In this document: piece by piece, positions 20,962 through 31,879 of the stretch
Position numbering within the stretch: the stretch's first letter is position 1
Layout: each line of letters starts with the position of its first letter
Source of the DNA: Neoceratodus forsteri
Lineage: Eukaryota > Chordata > Ceratodontiformes > Ceratodontidae
Assembly (NCBI GenBank): GCA_016271365.2
Contig: CM028129.1
Span: 462,782,501 to 462,846,500 of the forward strand
Direction: 5' to 3'
Length of the DNA stretch: 64,000 nucleotides
Made by a program: the position numbers and the translations under genes
Notes under the pieces: model-generated
What the model saw: the letters and a program-made list of their open reading frames with translations, nothing else
Told to the model about the DNA's origin: nothing
The model's database searches: none

Positions 20962-22236
20962 TCATTTGGATGGTTTCAGTGCCTTGGGGCAAATGTAGTA
21001 AGCATGAGCGTCCCCGCAAAGGCAGCACAGATGCAGGAAAGCATACCCAGGAGTGGAACAACCTTGGTCACTGAAATTGTTGCAGATAGATTTGCTCCCA
21101 ATGTCTTTGATGGGGTGACCATGCCTGTCCAGGTGAGCTCGCAGATTGGAAACCGGGCAAGTCAAGCCGGAAGGAGAGGGAGAATTGGGAGGGCGAGAAG
21201 GCCTGGAGACAGATGAGGAGGAGAAGGATGAAGTAGACACAGCCAATGGACAGAGAGTAATGAAATGGTTGAATGAACCACAAAGGGAACAAGAATATGC
21301 ACGTTGACTGGCAAAATGCTGACAAAACAGCTCATTGTCCAAGACAGCCCAATTCAGCTTTATGTTATAGTGGGCTAAGGCAAATGCCACCTTGGCTGAA
21401 ATGGAGCAATGATAGTCATAGAAGTGCATGCCACTATAACACATGCTGAGGTCAACCAGGAGGTAAAGATAACTGTCTAGTTCCTCTCTGTGGGCCTGGA
21501 AAGCTGAACAAATGATGTCCTGGTAGAGACTGAAGGCTAGAATGAATTCCAACATCGTCATCTTACGGAGGAGATAGGAGTCCTTAGACTTCAAGATGAC
21601 CAACATGTCACTGCAGGAAATGATGCAATTATGCATGACATCATGAGAAGAAATGAGCAGGGACACTAAGTTGATACCCTTCCCATCCAGGATGTCCTTG
21701 TGGAGGTGAGCTGGCATGAGATGAATAGGGGATATGAATGGAAGCTGAGGAAGGGTGGGGATGAACCTGAAGGAACAGCAGGATGCAGCAATGGAGAAGG
21801 CACCACAGCTATAGGAGGAAGTGAGACTCATGGATGGCTCGCAGGTGGGCAGAGCAGGAGCCAGAGGAGAAGGTGATGGGGCTGGAGGGCAGGCTGGCCT
21901 CAAGGGAGGAAAGCAGAAACTGGATATCAGTAATAGAGGCAGCCATTTGAGCCATGAAGCCTCAAATATCTGAAAGCAGAGCTGAGGCAGGATGAGGAAT
22001 AGGCTGGCTGGAGCCAGGGCTGGTCCCTGGGCTGTAGATGGAGGCCAAGAATAAGTCATAGAGCTCCTGCTTTCGAGCAGAAGCAAGGTAGGAAATCCCT
22101 TTCCTGGAGACTTCCAACATGAGCCGAGGCATGGTCCAGTCTTTGATGGAATGACTAAACTTGGAGATGAATTTTCAGCCAGTGGGAGCAGTAGAGGGTG
22201 ATGGATCCAATGATGAGTCATCAACAGATGGAGCAT
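20962..22236 (-). CDS. Ngaro Gag-like protein, open over 424 codons
   Basis: The longest open frame in the window. Residues 1-175 are proline/serine-rich with little structure visible. Residues 176-312 contain a conserved-looking helical block: KDILDGKGINLVSLL, EELDSYLYLLVDLSMCYSGM, FYDYHCSISAKVA, LDNELFCQHFA. A perfect CX2CX4HX4C knuckle follows at C316-C319-H324-C329 (CSLCGSFNHFITLC). A second Cys/His cluster is at residues 385-416 (CNNFSDQGC, then LHLCCLCGDAHAYYIC). Knuckles of this type bind element RNA. It lies just upstream of RT in the right strand and order. It lacks stops, unlike its neighbours, so it may be the best-preserved part; whether it is expressed is unknown, and the native start could be further upstream. 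Confidence 0.65.
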   Translation of the reverse strand: MLHLLMTHHWIHHPLLLPLAENSSPSLVIPSKTGPCLGSCWKSPGKGFPTLLLLESRSSMTYSWPPSTAQGPALAPASLFLILPQLCFQIFEASWLKWLPLLLISSFCFPPLRPACPPAPSPSPLAPALPTCEPSMSLTSSYSCGAFSIAASCCSFRFIPTLPQLPFISPIHLMPAHLHKDILDGKGINLVSLLISSHDVMHNCIISCSDMLVILKSKDSYLLRKMTMLEFILAFSLYQDIICSAFQAHREELDSYLYLLVDLSMCYSGMHFYDYHCSISAKVAFALAHYNIKLNWAVLDNELFCQHFASQRAYSCSLCGSFNHFITLCPLAVSTSSFSSSSVSRPSRPPNSPSPSGLTCPVSNLRAHLDRHGHPIKDIGSKSICNNFSDQGCSTPGYAFLHLCCLCGDAHAYYICPKALKPSK

Positions 22237-23929
22237 CGATGGATGACATGGTCAGGAAGGAAACCTAGGGAAAAGAGAAAGAAAGACGAAGGCAGGTGGA
22301 GCAGCAGGGCACTGGCGAAGGCATGGGAATGGGGAAAAAAGTGGGATGAGTCAGGGAAGAGGGGAGAAGAAAAGACAGGGGATGAGAGAGAAGGGGAATA
22401 AGGACAGGAACAACAAGAAAAGGGGGAATGGGGACAAGTTCTTACCACAGGAAGATGGAATCCAGGTGCAGAGTAAGGCAGCATGATTGGAGCATGAGTT
22501 AGAGAGCTCCAGCTGATGACAGCAGGCAATTCTGAGAGAACAGCATGAGAAGACCTGGAAAAAAATAATTTAAGGGGTTAATAGGGCAGATGGTGAAAGA
22601 AAGAGAAAAGGGGGGAGCCGGGGGGAAGAGTCAAGGAAGGAGGGATAGGAAAGTAAAAATTGTTTTTTTTTTTCATAAATAATCCATTAGAAATGTAATT
22701 CAGCAGATGATAGTAAGCCTGCAGGAACCGCCAATGCACCAGTCCAGGGTAGAAGACTGATATGAAGAAAAGAGCAGAAAAATAGCACCAGAGAAGGGTA
22801 CCACCATGAAGGCCTGGAAAGGCCCCAAGAACATGGGTATTATTGGCTGAACAGATGAGGAGTCCAGTCAAAGATAGCGGGCCACAACACAGAAACCATG
22901 ACTGGCAGGCTGAAGAAAGAAAGACTGCACCGGGACCAGACTGGCAGGCCCAGCTTGATGGGCATCCAGTTCCCTACACCAGGCACGACCAGTAGCCGTT
23001 GAACCTCAGCACCATAGTGAGAATGAGCGCCACATGAATAGTGCTCCAGAAGCCAACAGAAAGTAAGGCATACAGATGATGAGTGGTTAGGAGTAAGAGA
23101 CGTGAACTCCACCGAGCAGACATTAAGATGATTCAAGCCGTTTGACGTTTGAGGAGGGGTCACTAAATCCAATGGAGTGTGTGGGCAGGGTTTTAGGTAC
23201 TGCTGCCTTGCAACCCATGATAGATGTGAGTATTCCACTAGCAAAGAAACCCCCAAACCATCCTGAGGGTAAAATTTGGATCTAGGGACTTCTCAAAATG
23301 AATTGGAAATGAAATCTAGGTTCAACGTTGGGCCTGAAGCTGAAGGAGGAGACTGAAGAGGGTGAGGAGAGGAAGGGATGGGATGTTCAGCCTCTTGAAT
23401 AAGTACACTAAGCTGGGAAGTTTTGCGACTGACTTTGAAACCACCTTCAGAATGTAGTATGACATTTCATTCCTGGTGTGGGTAAGAACTGCATACGAAA
23501 TCCAGTAAGAGTGTCATGTATAAGAAATCCATTGAATTAACTTTCTTGAAAAATGAGTGGTCCCAAAGTTGGAGGGGTGAAAGCAGCAAACAAAGCCGGA
23601 GACTCCCAGGTGGGGAAGCAAGCAATGAGGCCAGGAGGAATCGCAGGTGGCAAGAAAACTGCAGGAGGAGACAGAAAAAAGAGCTTACCTCGAGGAGGAG
23701 AGTAGCGATGAACTAAGGAAATGCAGGTAGGAGGTAGGACCGGCTCCAGCAGATGAATGAGGAAGGGGGACGAATGGCCGCATGGCCTTGGGGAGGTGAA
23801 CTGAAGTGCAACAGGGGAAAGCACGCAGGATCAAACAAAACAAACAGGATGCAAACGAGGGATGAGAGGCAGCAGTAGAACTGAATGGAGTAGATGCCAC
23901 GCAGAAGCTCAGGGGAATGTCCCAGAAGA
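22237..23929 (-). other. Ngaro leader/unassigned upstream region
   Basis: This lies between the A1 repeat and the Gag-like frame. It holds purine-rich tracts (22250-22440, 22590-22660) and a poly(T) at about 22663-22673, but no domain I can recognise. It may include an N-terminal Gag extension or an older nested insertion. Confidence 0.45.
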
Positions 23930-24032
23930 GAGTTCCTGATTCTAAGCATGAAGTGCTGTGAAAGGAGAGTTTATGAGATATGTCCGAGGAGCTATTCCCC
24001 ACGTTGAACCTCGGGCTTAAAGTCTTCCCAGT
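23930..24032 (-). repeat. Ngaro A1 repeat
   Basis: Sequence from GAGTTCCTGATTCTAAGCAT through CTCGGGCTTAAAGTCTTCCC is a diverged direct copy of A2 (17911-18020). It forms the right, 5' end of the element. Confidence 0.8.
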
Positions 24033-24035
24033 GTA

Positions 24036-24486
24036 AAGCATGTACATTGCAGTAATTTTTTTCCAGTACTTTTTCTTATCCACGCCATTCAATTGAGAAA
24101 TAAAACATCCAACCCAAATCACTTTTTTCCAGTATGCAAATGGAGTAATTTTGTTAAGAAGTGATATATGAGCTGTTTTACCTGTGGGATGTAAACATTA
24201 ATAAACTGAAAGATTCTGTTTGGTGAGAGACATCCAGGATTAATGCCCTACATGGACATATAACTATCAATCTTAATACCTGAAAATGAGTTCCCTGAAA
24301 TAAAATCCCCACCACATTAGCCTTATCCTCCCTAGTCATGCAAAAAAGAAGGAGCCCAAACCATGCCTTCTTTGCTTTGTTACTGCACATCACATCATAT
24401 CACATAGGGAAGTAAACCATGTTTACTGTGGAAAAAAAATAACATCAGAATTAGAGTGATAGACATAATTGCTTCCCTTTTTATGT
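24036..24486. other. Unassigned spacer
   Basis: AT-rich spacer between the Ngaro element and family X copy 1. I see nothing recognisable. Confidence 0.4.
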
Positions 24487-26722
24487 TGGCTAGCTTGCGC
24501 AGCCAACACCTTGCAGTAGTGCAGATTTGGAGGCGTGGTCACTGTTGGGCGAATGCAGAGCACGCATCAGTGGGTGCGTACCTCATTCCCCAATCAGCCT
24601 GCATGCCAGCGCCACACCACCCAGGTGAGTACATCTAAGGAAAGGTCTGCTGTAATGCGAACAAAGCTCGTCACACGGAGTGGACCTCCCGACGTGCTTA
24701 CCCAACACAAACATGGTGGCACAGTGCCTGCCAAACTGCTGACTTCCGGGGTGCCCAATCCCCTGTCAGCTTATCCTGCCCCCAATGTATGTGCCAATGG
24801 AGGAGCCCATTCCTCATCAGCATAAAGACCCCCCATTTGTTATATGCCGAGGGGGGTGCCCAATCCCCCTTGGCTCTTGCCCTCTTCCCCGGTTTCCTTG
24901 TGTGCCGACAGGAGTGCCCAATCCTCATCAGCATAAACTTACCCCCCCTTTTGTTTTGTGCTGATGGGGATGCCCAATCCCCCATCGGCTACAGATGCCC
25001 CCAAAAAACAAGGCTCCACTGTCATGCTGGAGCCCACCCCAGCATGCCACATGCCCTGTAAACATAAAATGGTCCAGCAATATTTTTTTTGTCTCTGTAA
25101 ACAAAACAGTCCCTTGCCATCTCCCTGCCCCCTTTCACAACCCACACCCACCCACTGCACACCCTACCTTCCCACACCCCCTGCCCCTACTACCTCCGAG
25201 TCTGGCGTGACTATCTTCGGTGGACCGAGAACACATCTGCACTCTTCAAAGCCGACCGCGAACTGAGAAAATGCCGTAAGCTGTATAGTGGAATAAATAG
25301 GGTTTTTGCAACTTTGATGCATATCTCAGGCATTTTTTGGAATTTTCCCAAAAATGGCTGATTTAGAGTGTGCATTGCGCTGTTTCTACGCACGCTCGTA
25401 ATGTCATGAATTTATAATATTTTCACTACAGATTTTCAAACTTGTCATTTTTCCATACCTCCTGATGAACAGTACAGCTGTCATTTTACATATCCTGCCC
25501 GAAATGTGTTTTCGCATGTCCGGCACAGAATAGCGTGGTCGCTGTGCAAAATCACTTTTTGGGGCAGTTTGAGGAAATGACAGTGACACTGTTCATGAGC
25601 AGAGGTCCTAAAATGCCTATGTTGAAAATCTGGTGCCGAAAGTCGATAAAATGACTGTGTTGCAAGCATGCATTGCGCAGTTTCCAAGCACCCTTGTAAC
25701 TTCGCAAATCTGGAATATTTCCATGCCAGATTTTCAACACTGGCATTTTTTCACACCACCTTATGAACAGTACAGCTGTTATTTTTCACATCCTGCCCAA
25801 AATGTGTTTCCACACCTGTGGCGCACAATGGCGTGGTCTCTGTGGGAAATCAACTTTTGGGACAGATTAACAAAATTGCAGCACCACTGTTCATAAGGGG
25901 AGGCCCCAAAATGCCTATCTTACAAATGTGGTTACCAAAATCCTCAAAATAATTGGGTAACGGACGTGTGTTGCGCAGTTTGTATGCATGCTCATTGCTT
26001 CACCAATATTTCATATTGTCACTCCAGATTTTCAACATTGCCATTTTTTTACACCTCCTCATGAACAATACAGTTGTCATTCTCCACATCCTGCCCAAAA
26101 ATGTGTTTTCATCCATCTGTCATCAAATGGCACAGCCGCTGTGCATGACCACCTTTCAGCTAACAAAGTGATTGTGCTGCTTTTCATGAGGTGGCCTGAC
26201 AAGCAGCCCATGTTGAAAATGTGGTCTGAAACTACCAACACACGCCTACGGTGTTAGGGTTTCAACTATAGCACCCCACCCGGTACAGACTGACAGGCTC
26301 CAGGGTGTGACTTGGGATCATCAGATGTAATGCTCACTCCATTCCATCCCCCCAACTGCACCCTGCAGCCACTGACAGGCATCATGTGTGTCTTGCACTA
26401 TTCGGCCTCAAAGTTCACCCCACACTCCTATACTGCACCCACGTCAGTGTATTTCCTTATGGAATGGGGTAAGTATAATGCCCAAAGACCCCAAAGCACA
26501 CCCCAACACTGGTCAGTGTCTACAGGGTAGGGTGAGGTACAATGGCATGAGTGTTATAACTGACAACCCAAAGGCAAACCCCAATGCATGTAGCTGTCTA
26601 CAGCATGGGGTTGGCATCACTTCAATACTTCACTGCCATTCCTATTATGTGTCTCTAGCTCCAGCATTGCCAATGCCAATGCCAGCACAACAACATTCAG
26701 CATTGACAAATGCTTGTTTATG
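24487..26722 (+). repeat. Family X copy 1 (unnamed composite interspersed repeat)
   Basis: It shares its full layout with 31880-36207 after removal of the CR1 inserted there. The head is GTTGGCTAGCTTGCGCAGCC, with a second shared block TCACTGTTGGGCGAATGCAG. Hairpin modules with TGCCCAATCCCC follow, then a pyrimidine-rich mini-intron-like stretch (25080-25200) and the box TTCAAAGCCGACCGCGAACT. Three tandem units come next (anchors CAGATTTTCAA at 25429, 25727 and 26025, exactly 298 apart), then a unique tail ending in the GGCATTGACAAATGCTTG-type motif. No protein is supported, so it is probably non-autonomous. Confidence 0.8.
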
Positions 26723-26828
26723 TTTTTGGTGCTACAGGTATTCAGAGATTCTATCTGCATGGAACTCATGCTATAATAGGAAAGTGGAGATCAGCCCAAG
26801 GAGAGGAAAAAATACCTAGAAGATTAAG
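26723..26828. other. Spacer
   Basis: Short spacer between family X copy 1 and the ORF1/Gag-like pseudogene. Nothing recognised. Confidence 0.4.
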
Positions 26829-27960
26829 TCAAAATAAATCTAATGTTACACCCTTCTTAGAGGATTTTTCCTTCTTCTTCTTCTGAGGACTTTGTGTAGC
26901 AGAATTATTATCCTGCTCTGTTTCAGAAAATGGCAACGTATGTGAGGATTTAGACCACATTGAGTTTGTAGAAACATCTGAATCTAGGTTCTCGGTGTCC
27001 AAATCTCCCATGTCTTTTTGTGTTTGCAAAACCTTAAACATTTATGCAAACAGACAGTTGGTGGTTGAGATTTCTTAACAGAAGAACTTAATATCCCTTT
27101 TAAAGACCACAGTCTTGCCATCTAGGGGTGTGTGGGAGGGTTGCATAGGATTCTGTGTACCTTTGTTTTGAGGTTGAAGGTACAGGTGCAGTCTCATCCC
27201 TCATGTCTTCCTGCTCCACCATTAGGGTCAGTGTCTTTTGGTGGTATAATTTAATCCGTCTGAAGTGAATTACCATGGGGGATTGGCTTCCATATCTGCT
27301 GACCAGATGACTTGTTATCTCAGGAATACCAAAACTGTAGACTAATATCCTAAGACTCATTTCTAGGGAGTGACGAATGTTGGTTTGCTGTAACTTCTTT
27401 AAGATGGTGTCTTGATCATAACTATTAGATCTGCTCCCAGAGACCCATGGGCAGTTGCTCAAGGAATGCCCTCTTTCCTCACAGATTGCACTGAAAAAGG
27501 TTCTGACATACCATGCTAAAATGTCCCAGTCCCCCACAGAGACCATACTTGAGTTGATCACAAGAGCTACTTACTGTTTTAGCCCTATGTTTGTAGCAGG
27601 CTTTTGGCTGACCCGCATAAAAGAAGACCCCTTGGTATTTTCTCAGAAAGAAACTCTTTGGCAAATGCATCACACCAAAATTAGATTGCTTAAGCCGTAC
27701 CTAGAACCTCCATCTCCCAGTCTGTATTTTCTCTGAATTCATAATAGGATCAGGTAGACCCATGGCATTACATCACTGATGAAGCCAAAAATGGATGTTG
27801 CTTACATGCACACCTTCATTTTGAAACAGTATAATAACAATCTTGGTCAGAGTTTTCATCAGAGGGATAGCTATAAAAGGAGCCCATAAAGGGGAAACTT
27901 TAAGTTGATGGTACTTCATCCAGAATCTTTCTAAAGTTTGGACTGGCTGAAACTTATGTC
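26829..27960 (-). pseudogene. CCHC ORF1/Gag-like pseudogene (ZCCHC3-like retroelement protein)
   Basis: The minus strand shows MHLPKSFFLRKYQGVFFY, then AGQPKAC, then YGLCGGLGHFSMVC. The last is a CX2CX4HX4C knuckle whose first Cys is now Tyr. A second knuckle is split by a frameshift: CNL in one frame, CEERGHSLSNC in the next. The layout, a short alpha/beta region followed by GQPK and two knuckles, resembles the first protein of Tx1/L1-type LINEs and related ZCCHC3-like proteins. The C-terminal part (26829-27041) is a charged low-complexity tail ending in a Lys/Ser-rich run. Family level is moderate; exact element unknown. Confidence 0.5.
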
Positions 27961-29330
27961 AGATATATCCACCCCAGAAATATAGATCAGAGCATCTATT
28001 TCTGATGAAAGGAATTGGATGGACCCTTTCAGTAACTTTCTAGCTACTTACACTCTGTCAGGATGTTCTTCAAGACTCCCTTTATATTTTGGTCTGACTG
28101 CATTCCTTCTAGGAGCTGGCTCAGTTCTGTCTCTAAAAAGATCAGCAAATCTTGGCCATGTACTAGATCCCTGATGACCAGCATTTGAAGGTCACAATTC
28201 ACAGTCAGACTGCTGACTCTGGCTATCTTGGCCTAAAGTGTCTGAAATATCAATAGTTGTATCAGTCTGGCAAGCAGCTGAAGTTTTTTCCTGCTGTGTG
28301 GGCTCTGAAAAAGCCACCCTAAATTATTATCCTGCATTTCAGCCTCTTGCTGGTTATGGTTATAGTTTGATCAGTAGGCAAGCTTTTTTCCTCGACCATT
28401 ATGATTACAGCATTATCAGTCTTCCTGACCTCCTGTGTTTCAGCACTACTTTGAGAGTTGGATGGTGAAGTAGGGTGATAATTGTTTCAATAATTAGAGC
28501 AGGGGAACTGGTTGTTTCAATAATGACATCAGTTTTCACCATACCTTCAATTTGCACAGCAATGTCTGCAATAAGTCCTTCTGAGTTCCACTCCTCATTC
28601 TCATTCTCTGTTGCCCCATCTGCCTTCCAAAAAACTGCATTTGATCTCTTTTTGGAGACTTGATATATGGTTGTGGTTCTAGGTGCACCACATCTATTTT
28701 CAGCCTGCAGCTCTTGTCAAAGTTGTTCAGTTAAACTGCTACTGGAATGAAGGGTCAGGGGTCTTGAAGAATATCCTGACTGAGTGTATGTAGCTAAAAA
28801 TGTACTGAAGGAGTCCATGCAATTCTTTTCATCAGCCAATCTTGGTGAGAGAGTCAAATGTTGTCTGAATTCCTTAACCATCCAACGTTCAGCAAAGCTC
28901 TCTCCAGGGTCCAGTTTTCTGAAGCTGTAGGCAACTCATCTAAGCTAGTCAGATGCCAGACATCAGCAGGCTGTCAATGGCTTGCTTTGATCTTTGCCGC
29001 TCAACTGAGCTGGCTGCTTCAGCTGATTTTCAGATGTCTGGCCAGTGCTTTCCCTCTGCAAAGCTACACTTTTCTCCTGGGGATTTTTCTGGCTAAACAA
29101 TTACTGCCTGTGAGGAAGCCAAACAGGATTTTAAAACTGGTTTTCTCCTGGAATATTGTTCCTTATCCTCAGCCATCATCTTTAGCAGGTGTTATTTTCT
29201 GCACTGGGTCTGAATATAGCCGACAAGAAAGCAGTCGGGAACAACAGCACGACAAAACTGCCTTCATTTTTATTTTGGGGGTGCTTTGCCCCCCACCCCC
29301 AGATGTGGGGGGACACACCCCATACTAAAA
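27961..29330 (-). other. Probable upstream part of the ORF1-like element, heavily decayed
   Basis: Minus-strand translation shows broken frames, with a possible start near 29180 (MMAEDKEQYSRRKP), but no domain is legible. A GC-rich stretch at 29272-29345 (GGGGGTGCTTTGCCCCCCAC) may belong to a different repeat. Confidence 0.35.
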
Positions 29331-30599
29331 GATTCCCACTCAAGGGGGGAGTGGATCATGGGAAAATATAACATTTGTGGGGCCTTGGAATACTCTTTCC
29401 ACAGCCCCTTGTTTATTTATTTTATGTTATTTATTTATTACTAGGATTACAATACCTTTGAAACAGAGGTTCTTTTTAACATGAGTTAAACAATGCATTA
29501 TAAGTACAATTATAGCAACTATTTACAGTTCATATTTAGGACTACATATATGCAGGGTATTTATAAACAGATAAAAGGCATAAATACATAAGACTAGGCA
29601 TAAAAAACATATGCGGTACAAGTAGAAGAGGAAAGAGGCGAGTGAGAGAAATGAAATGAAGGCAGAAGTCAAGAATATGTGGGAGGTACAGCAAGTAGTA
29701 AAAGGGTGGGGGTGGGCAGCAGGGCTATGGTATAAGGCAAAGATGAAAGGGGAAGGGAGATAGGAAAAGAAGGAGTAGGATCAGGTTGGAAAGGAGAGGG
29801 AGGTGTGTAGGAAAACGAAAGGGCTGGAGTGGAGGGAAAGATGGGAAGAAGAGTGAGAGTAGGGTTGATGCAGTCTAAGGTGATGTAGTCAATATAGAGT
29901 AGGGGTTGGGGGGGGTTCTAAAACAAAGAAGTCCCAATTCCTGCAAAATGGTTGGAGACCAGGATTAGAACCCTAATCTACACTGCTTCCGGACTGACCT
30001 GCTTCAGCCCCCAGTCCTCCACACCACATGAGTAACTCAGCTAGTGACTGATATTTTGCTTCCCTTGTCCTGTGGCAGCACCATGGACAGTGACCTGGGG
30101 AGCTCATATCACAAGTGCTCTACATCCCTGCTTGCAATCTATGATAGTGCTATAGGAACTAGAGCTTTCTTACCTGGCATTGTTCCCGTAGCACTAATCT
30201 GACCAGGCACCATTATTTTCTCATCAGTAATTCAGTTACTAGTTGAGCAACATCAGTAACACTCTCAAGTAAGTCAGCTTCCATATCTTCCATAGAAGTG
30301 TCATATTCTTTCAAATCCTAAACAGCCAGCACTGCTTGTTTAGTACTGACCTCAGAAACTGCTTCAGTTATGGGTGAAAATCAACTACTAACTTGCAGCA
30401 GCCTTCCATCCTCCTCCACACAACTGGAATCCTTCATCTTGGAATTGAGGTTAACAGCACCCTCTGCCAAGAGTAGGGAAGTTTCTCCCATGTCCTGGAC
30501 AGCATTTTCCATTCCATAAAACAGGTTCATACAATTGTCCATGGCCGTATGTGGTTGCTGATGTGCGAAATGGCTGTTACTAAACGTTTAGAGTCACTT
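29331..30599. other. Unassigned sequence
   Basis: Contains a TTTA-rich stretch (29407-29440) and a purine-rich stretch (29620-29870). No gene is supported. Confidence 0.4.
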
Positions 30600-30675
30600 C
30601 ACTGACAGTCTCTCATAGCTTGTAAAGCACTTTGGGATACAGTGTGTATGAAAGGCACTATACATGTGCTAATTC
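30600..30675 (+). repeat. L2-type LINE/SINE 3' tail
   Basis: GCTTGTAAAGCACTTTGGGA, then GAAAGGCACTATACATGTG, matches the common vertebrate L2-related 3' end (TTGTAAAGCGCTTTG ... AAAGGCGCTATATAAA). The body upstream is too diverged to delimit. Confidence 0.6.
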
Positions 30676-31879
30676 ATCTTCTCCTTCTCACCTGATCCCA
30701 TAGGTATGCTGTAAGAGTTAATATCACTAGTAGTTTATTGTTTCCCCCAACCAATCCTTGTAGGCATACTGTTAGAAAAAAATATACCTAGTTGTCTAGT
30801 TGACCCCGTTCCATTCCTACCAGTTAGTGCCCACCCCCTCAACCTATGATAGTGAATGATACAGACCCACTTGTCACCTAAGAGGTTGATCACTGTCTGC
30901 CCTCTCGCAAGTACCATTATCATTGTACGGCCATGTATAGCGATACAGTACTTGCGTGACATCTATTGAAAGTTCAGATTTTCATTAGATGTAATGCAAG
31001 TACTGTATCATTATAAGAACTGAACAGCAATACCTGTACTTGAATAAGGCAGATGGTGGCTGGCCACAGAGGTGAGAGGCAGATCTTTGCCAGTCACTGT
31101 CAGCAGATCAGAGGTGGGCATTGACTGGCAGGGAGACCTCTAGACTACCAGGGATATTAATTCTGATAATATACCTGTAGGTATCAGGTAAGGGATGGGC
31201 CAGACATATTAATTATAAAATTTTGCCTATGGGAATTGGGTGTGCGGTGATGATCACACACCACTGTGTACAGTTGCAAAAGTAAATCTTCAGCGGAATT
31301 AACTATCATGGCACTGCAAGACAGCCCTAACAAAAACATTTGAATATGTATGTCTGCCACTATGCAGCCCTCTTGCAATCATTAGCATAGGTGCAGGGCA
31401 TCAGGTAGTGCTCATGTGCTAACAGGTTAGCTCTTGTTAATTGGTGTTTCAAATAAAGCAGCAGTCATGCAGATAGGCTGTCAGCTATCTTATGCACAAT
31501 TAGCATGACACTAATCTTGTTAGCAAGGCACTAACCATTTGAATGTCTTACCCTGGGTGTATTAAACAGATTTCACACATGCCCACATTTCTAACTCTAT
31601 CATATAATGTAAAAAAACAAGGTGTCTGCTCTCTTTAGGACTGTTCCAAGAATAGCTTTGTGAGACACAGGATCCTGTTTCATGAAGGTCCTGGGGCTAT
31701 TCACATGATATGTGGGAAAAATATAGAATAATGTTTAGACCACAGTGTGAAGCACATTTTTTTACACACCTGAAGAGTGGGTTTCATATAAACCATGAGA
31801 GCAAATGTCAGTTGGTTTGTACTGGAATAACATATCAATGTTGTTTAAGAAAAACAAGTTTTAGTGCTACTCATATTTT
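30676..31879. other. Unassigned sequence
   Basis: No gene or repeat recognised; short open frames here show no family signature. Confidence 0.4.

Larger units (their letters stand above)
17740..24035 (-). mobile_element. Ngaro-type tyrosine-recombinase retrotransposon
   Basis: On the minus strand the order is A1 repeat, Gag-like frame, RT, RNase H, tyrosine recombinase, then B1-A2-B2. The split direct repeats are visible: B1 (18027-18143) and B2 (17740-17855) are near-identical, A2 lies between them, and A1 lies at the far right (23930-24032). RNase H and the recombinase are almost adjacent, leaving no room for the methyltransferase-like domain of DIRS1-type elements; this and the repeat layout point to Ngaro. 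Such elements circularise and integrate with a tyrosine recombinase, without target-site duplication. RT and the recombinase are frameshifted. Confidence 0.82.

Noticed and set aside
24740..25050. Evenly spaced short repeats that might suggest a CRISPR array
   Set aside because: The repeats are imperfect hairpin modules of unequal spacing in a vertebrate TE-rich context; no cas genes.
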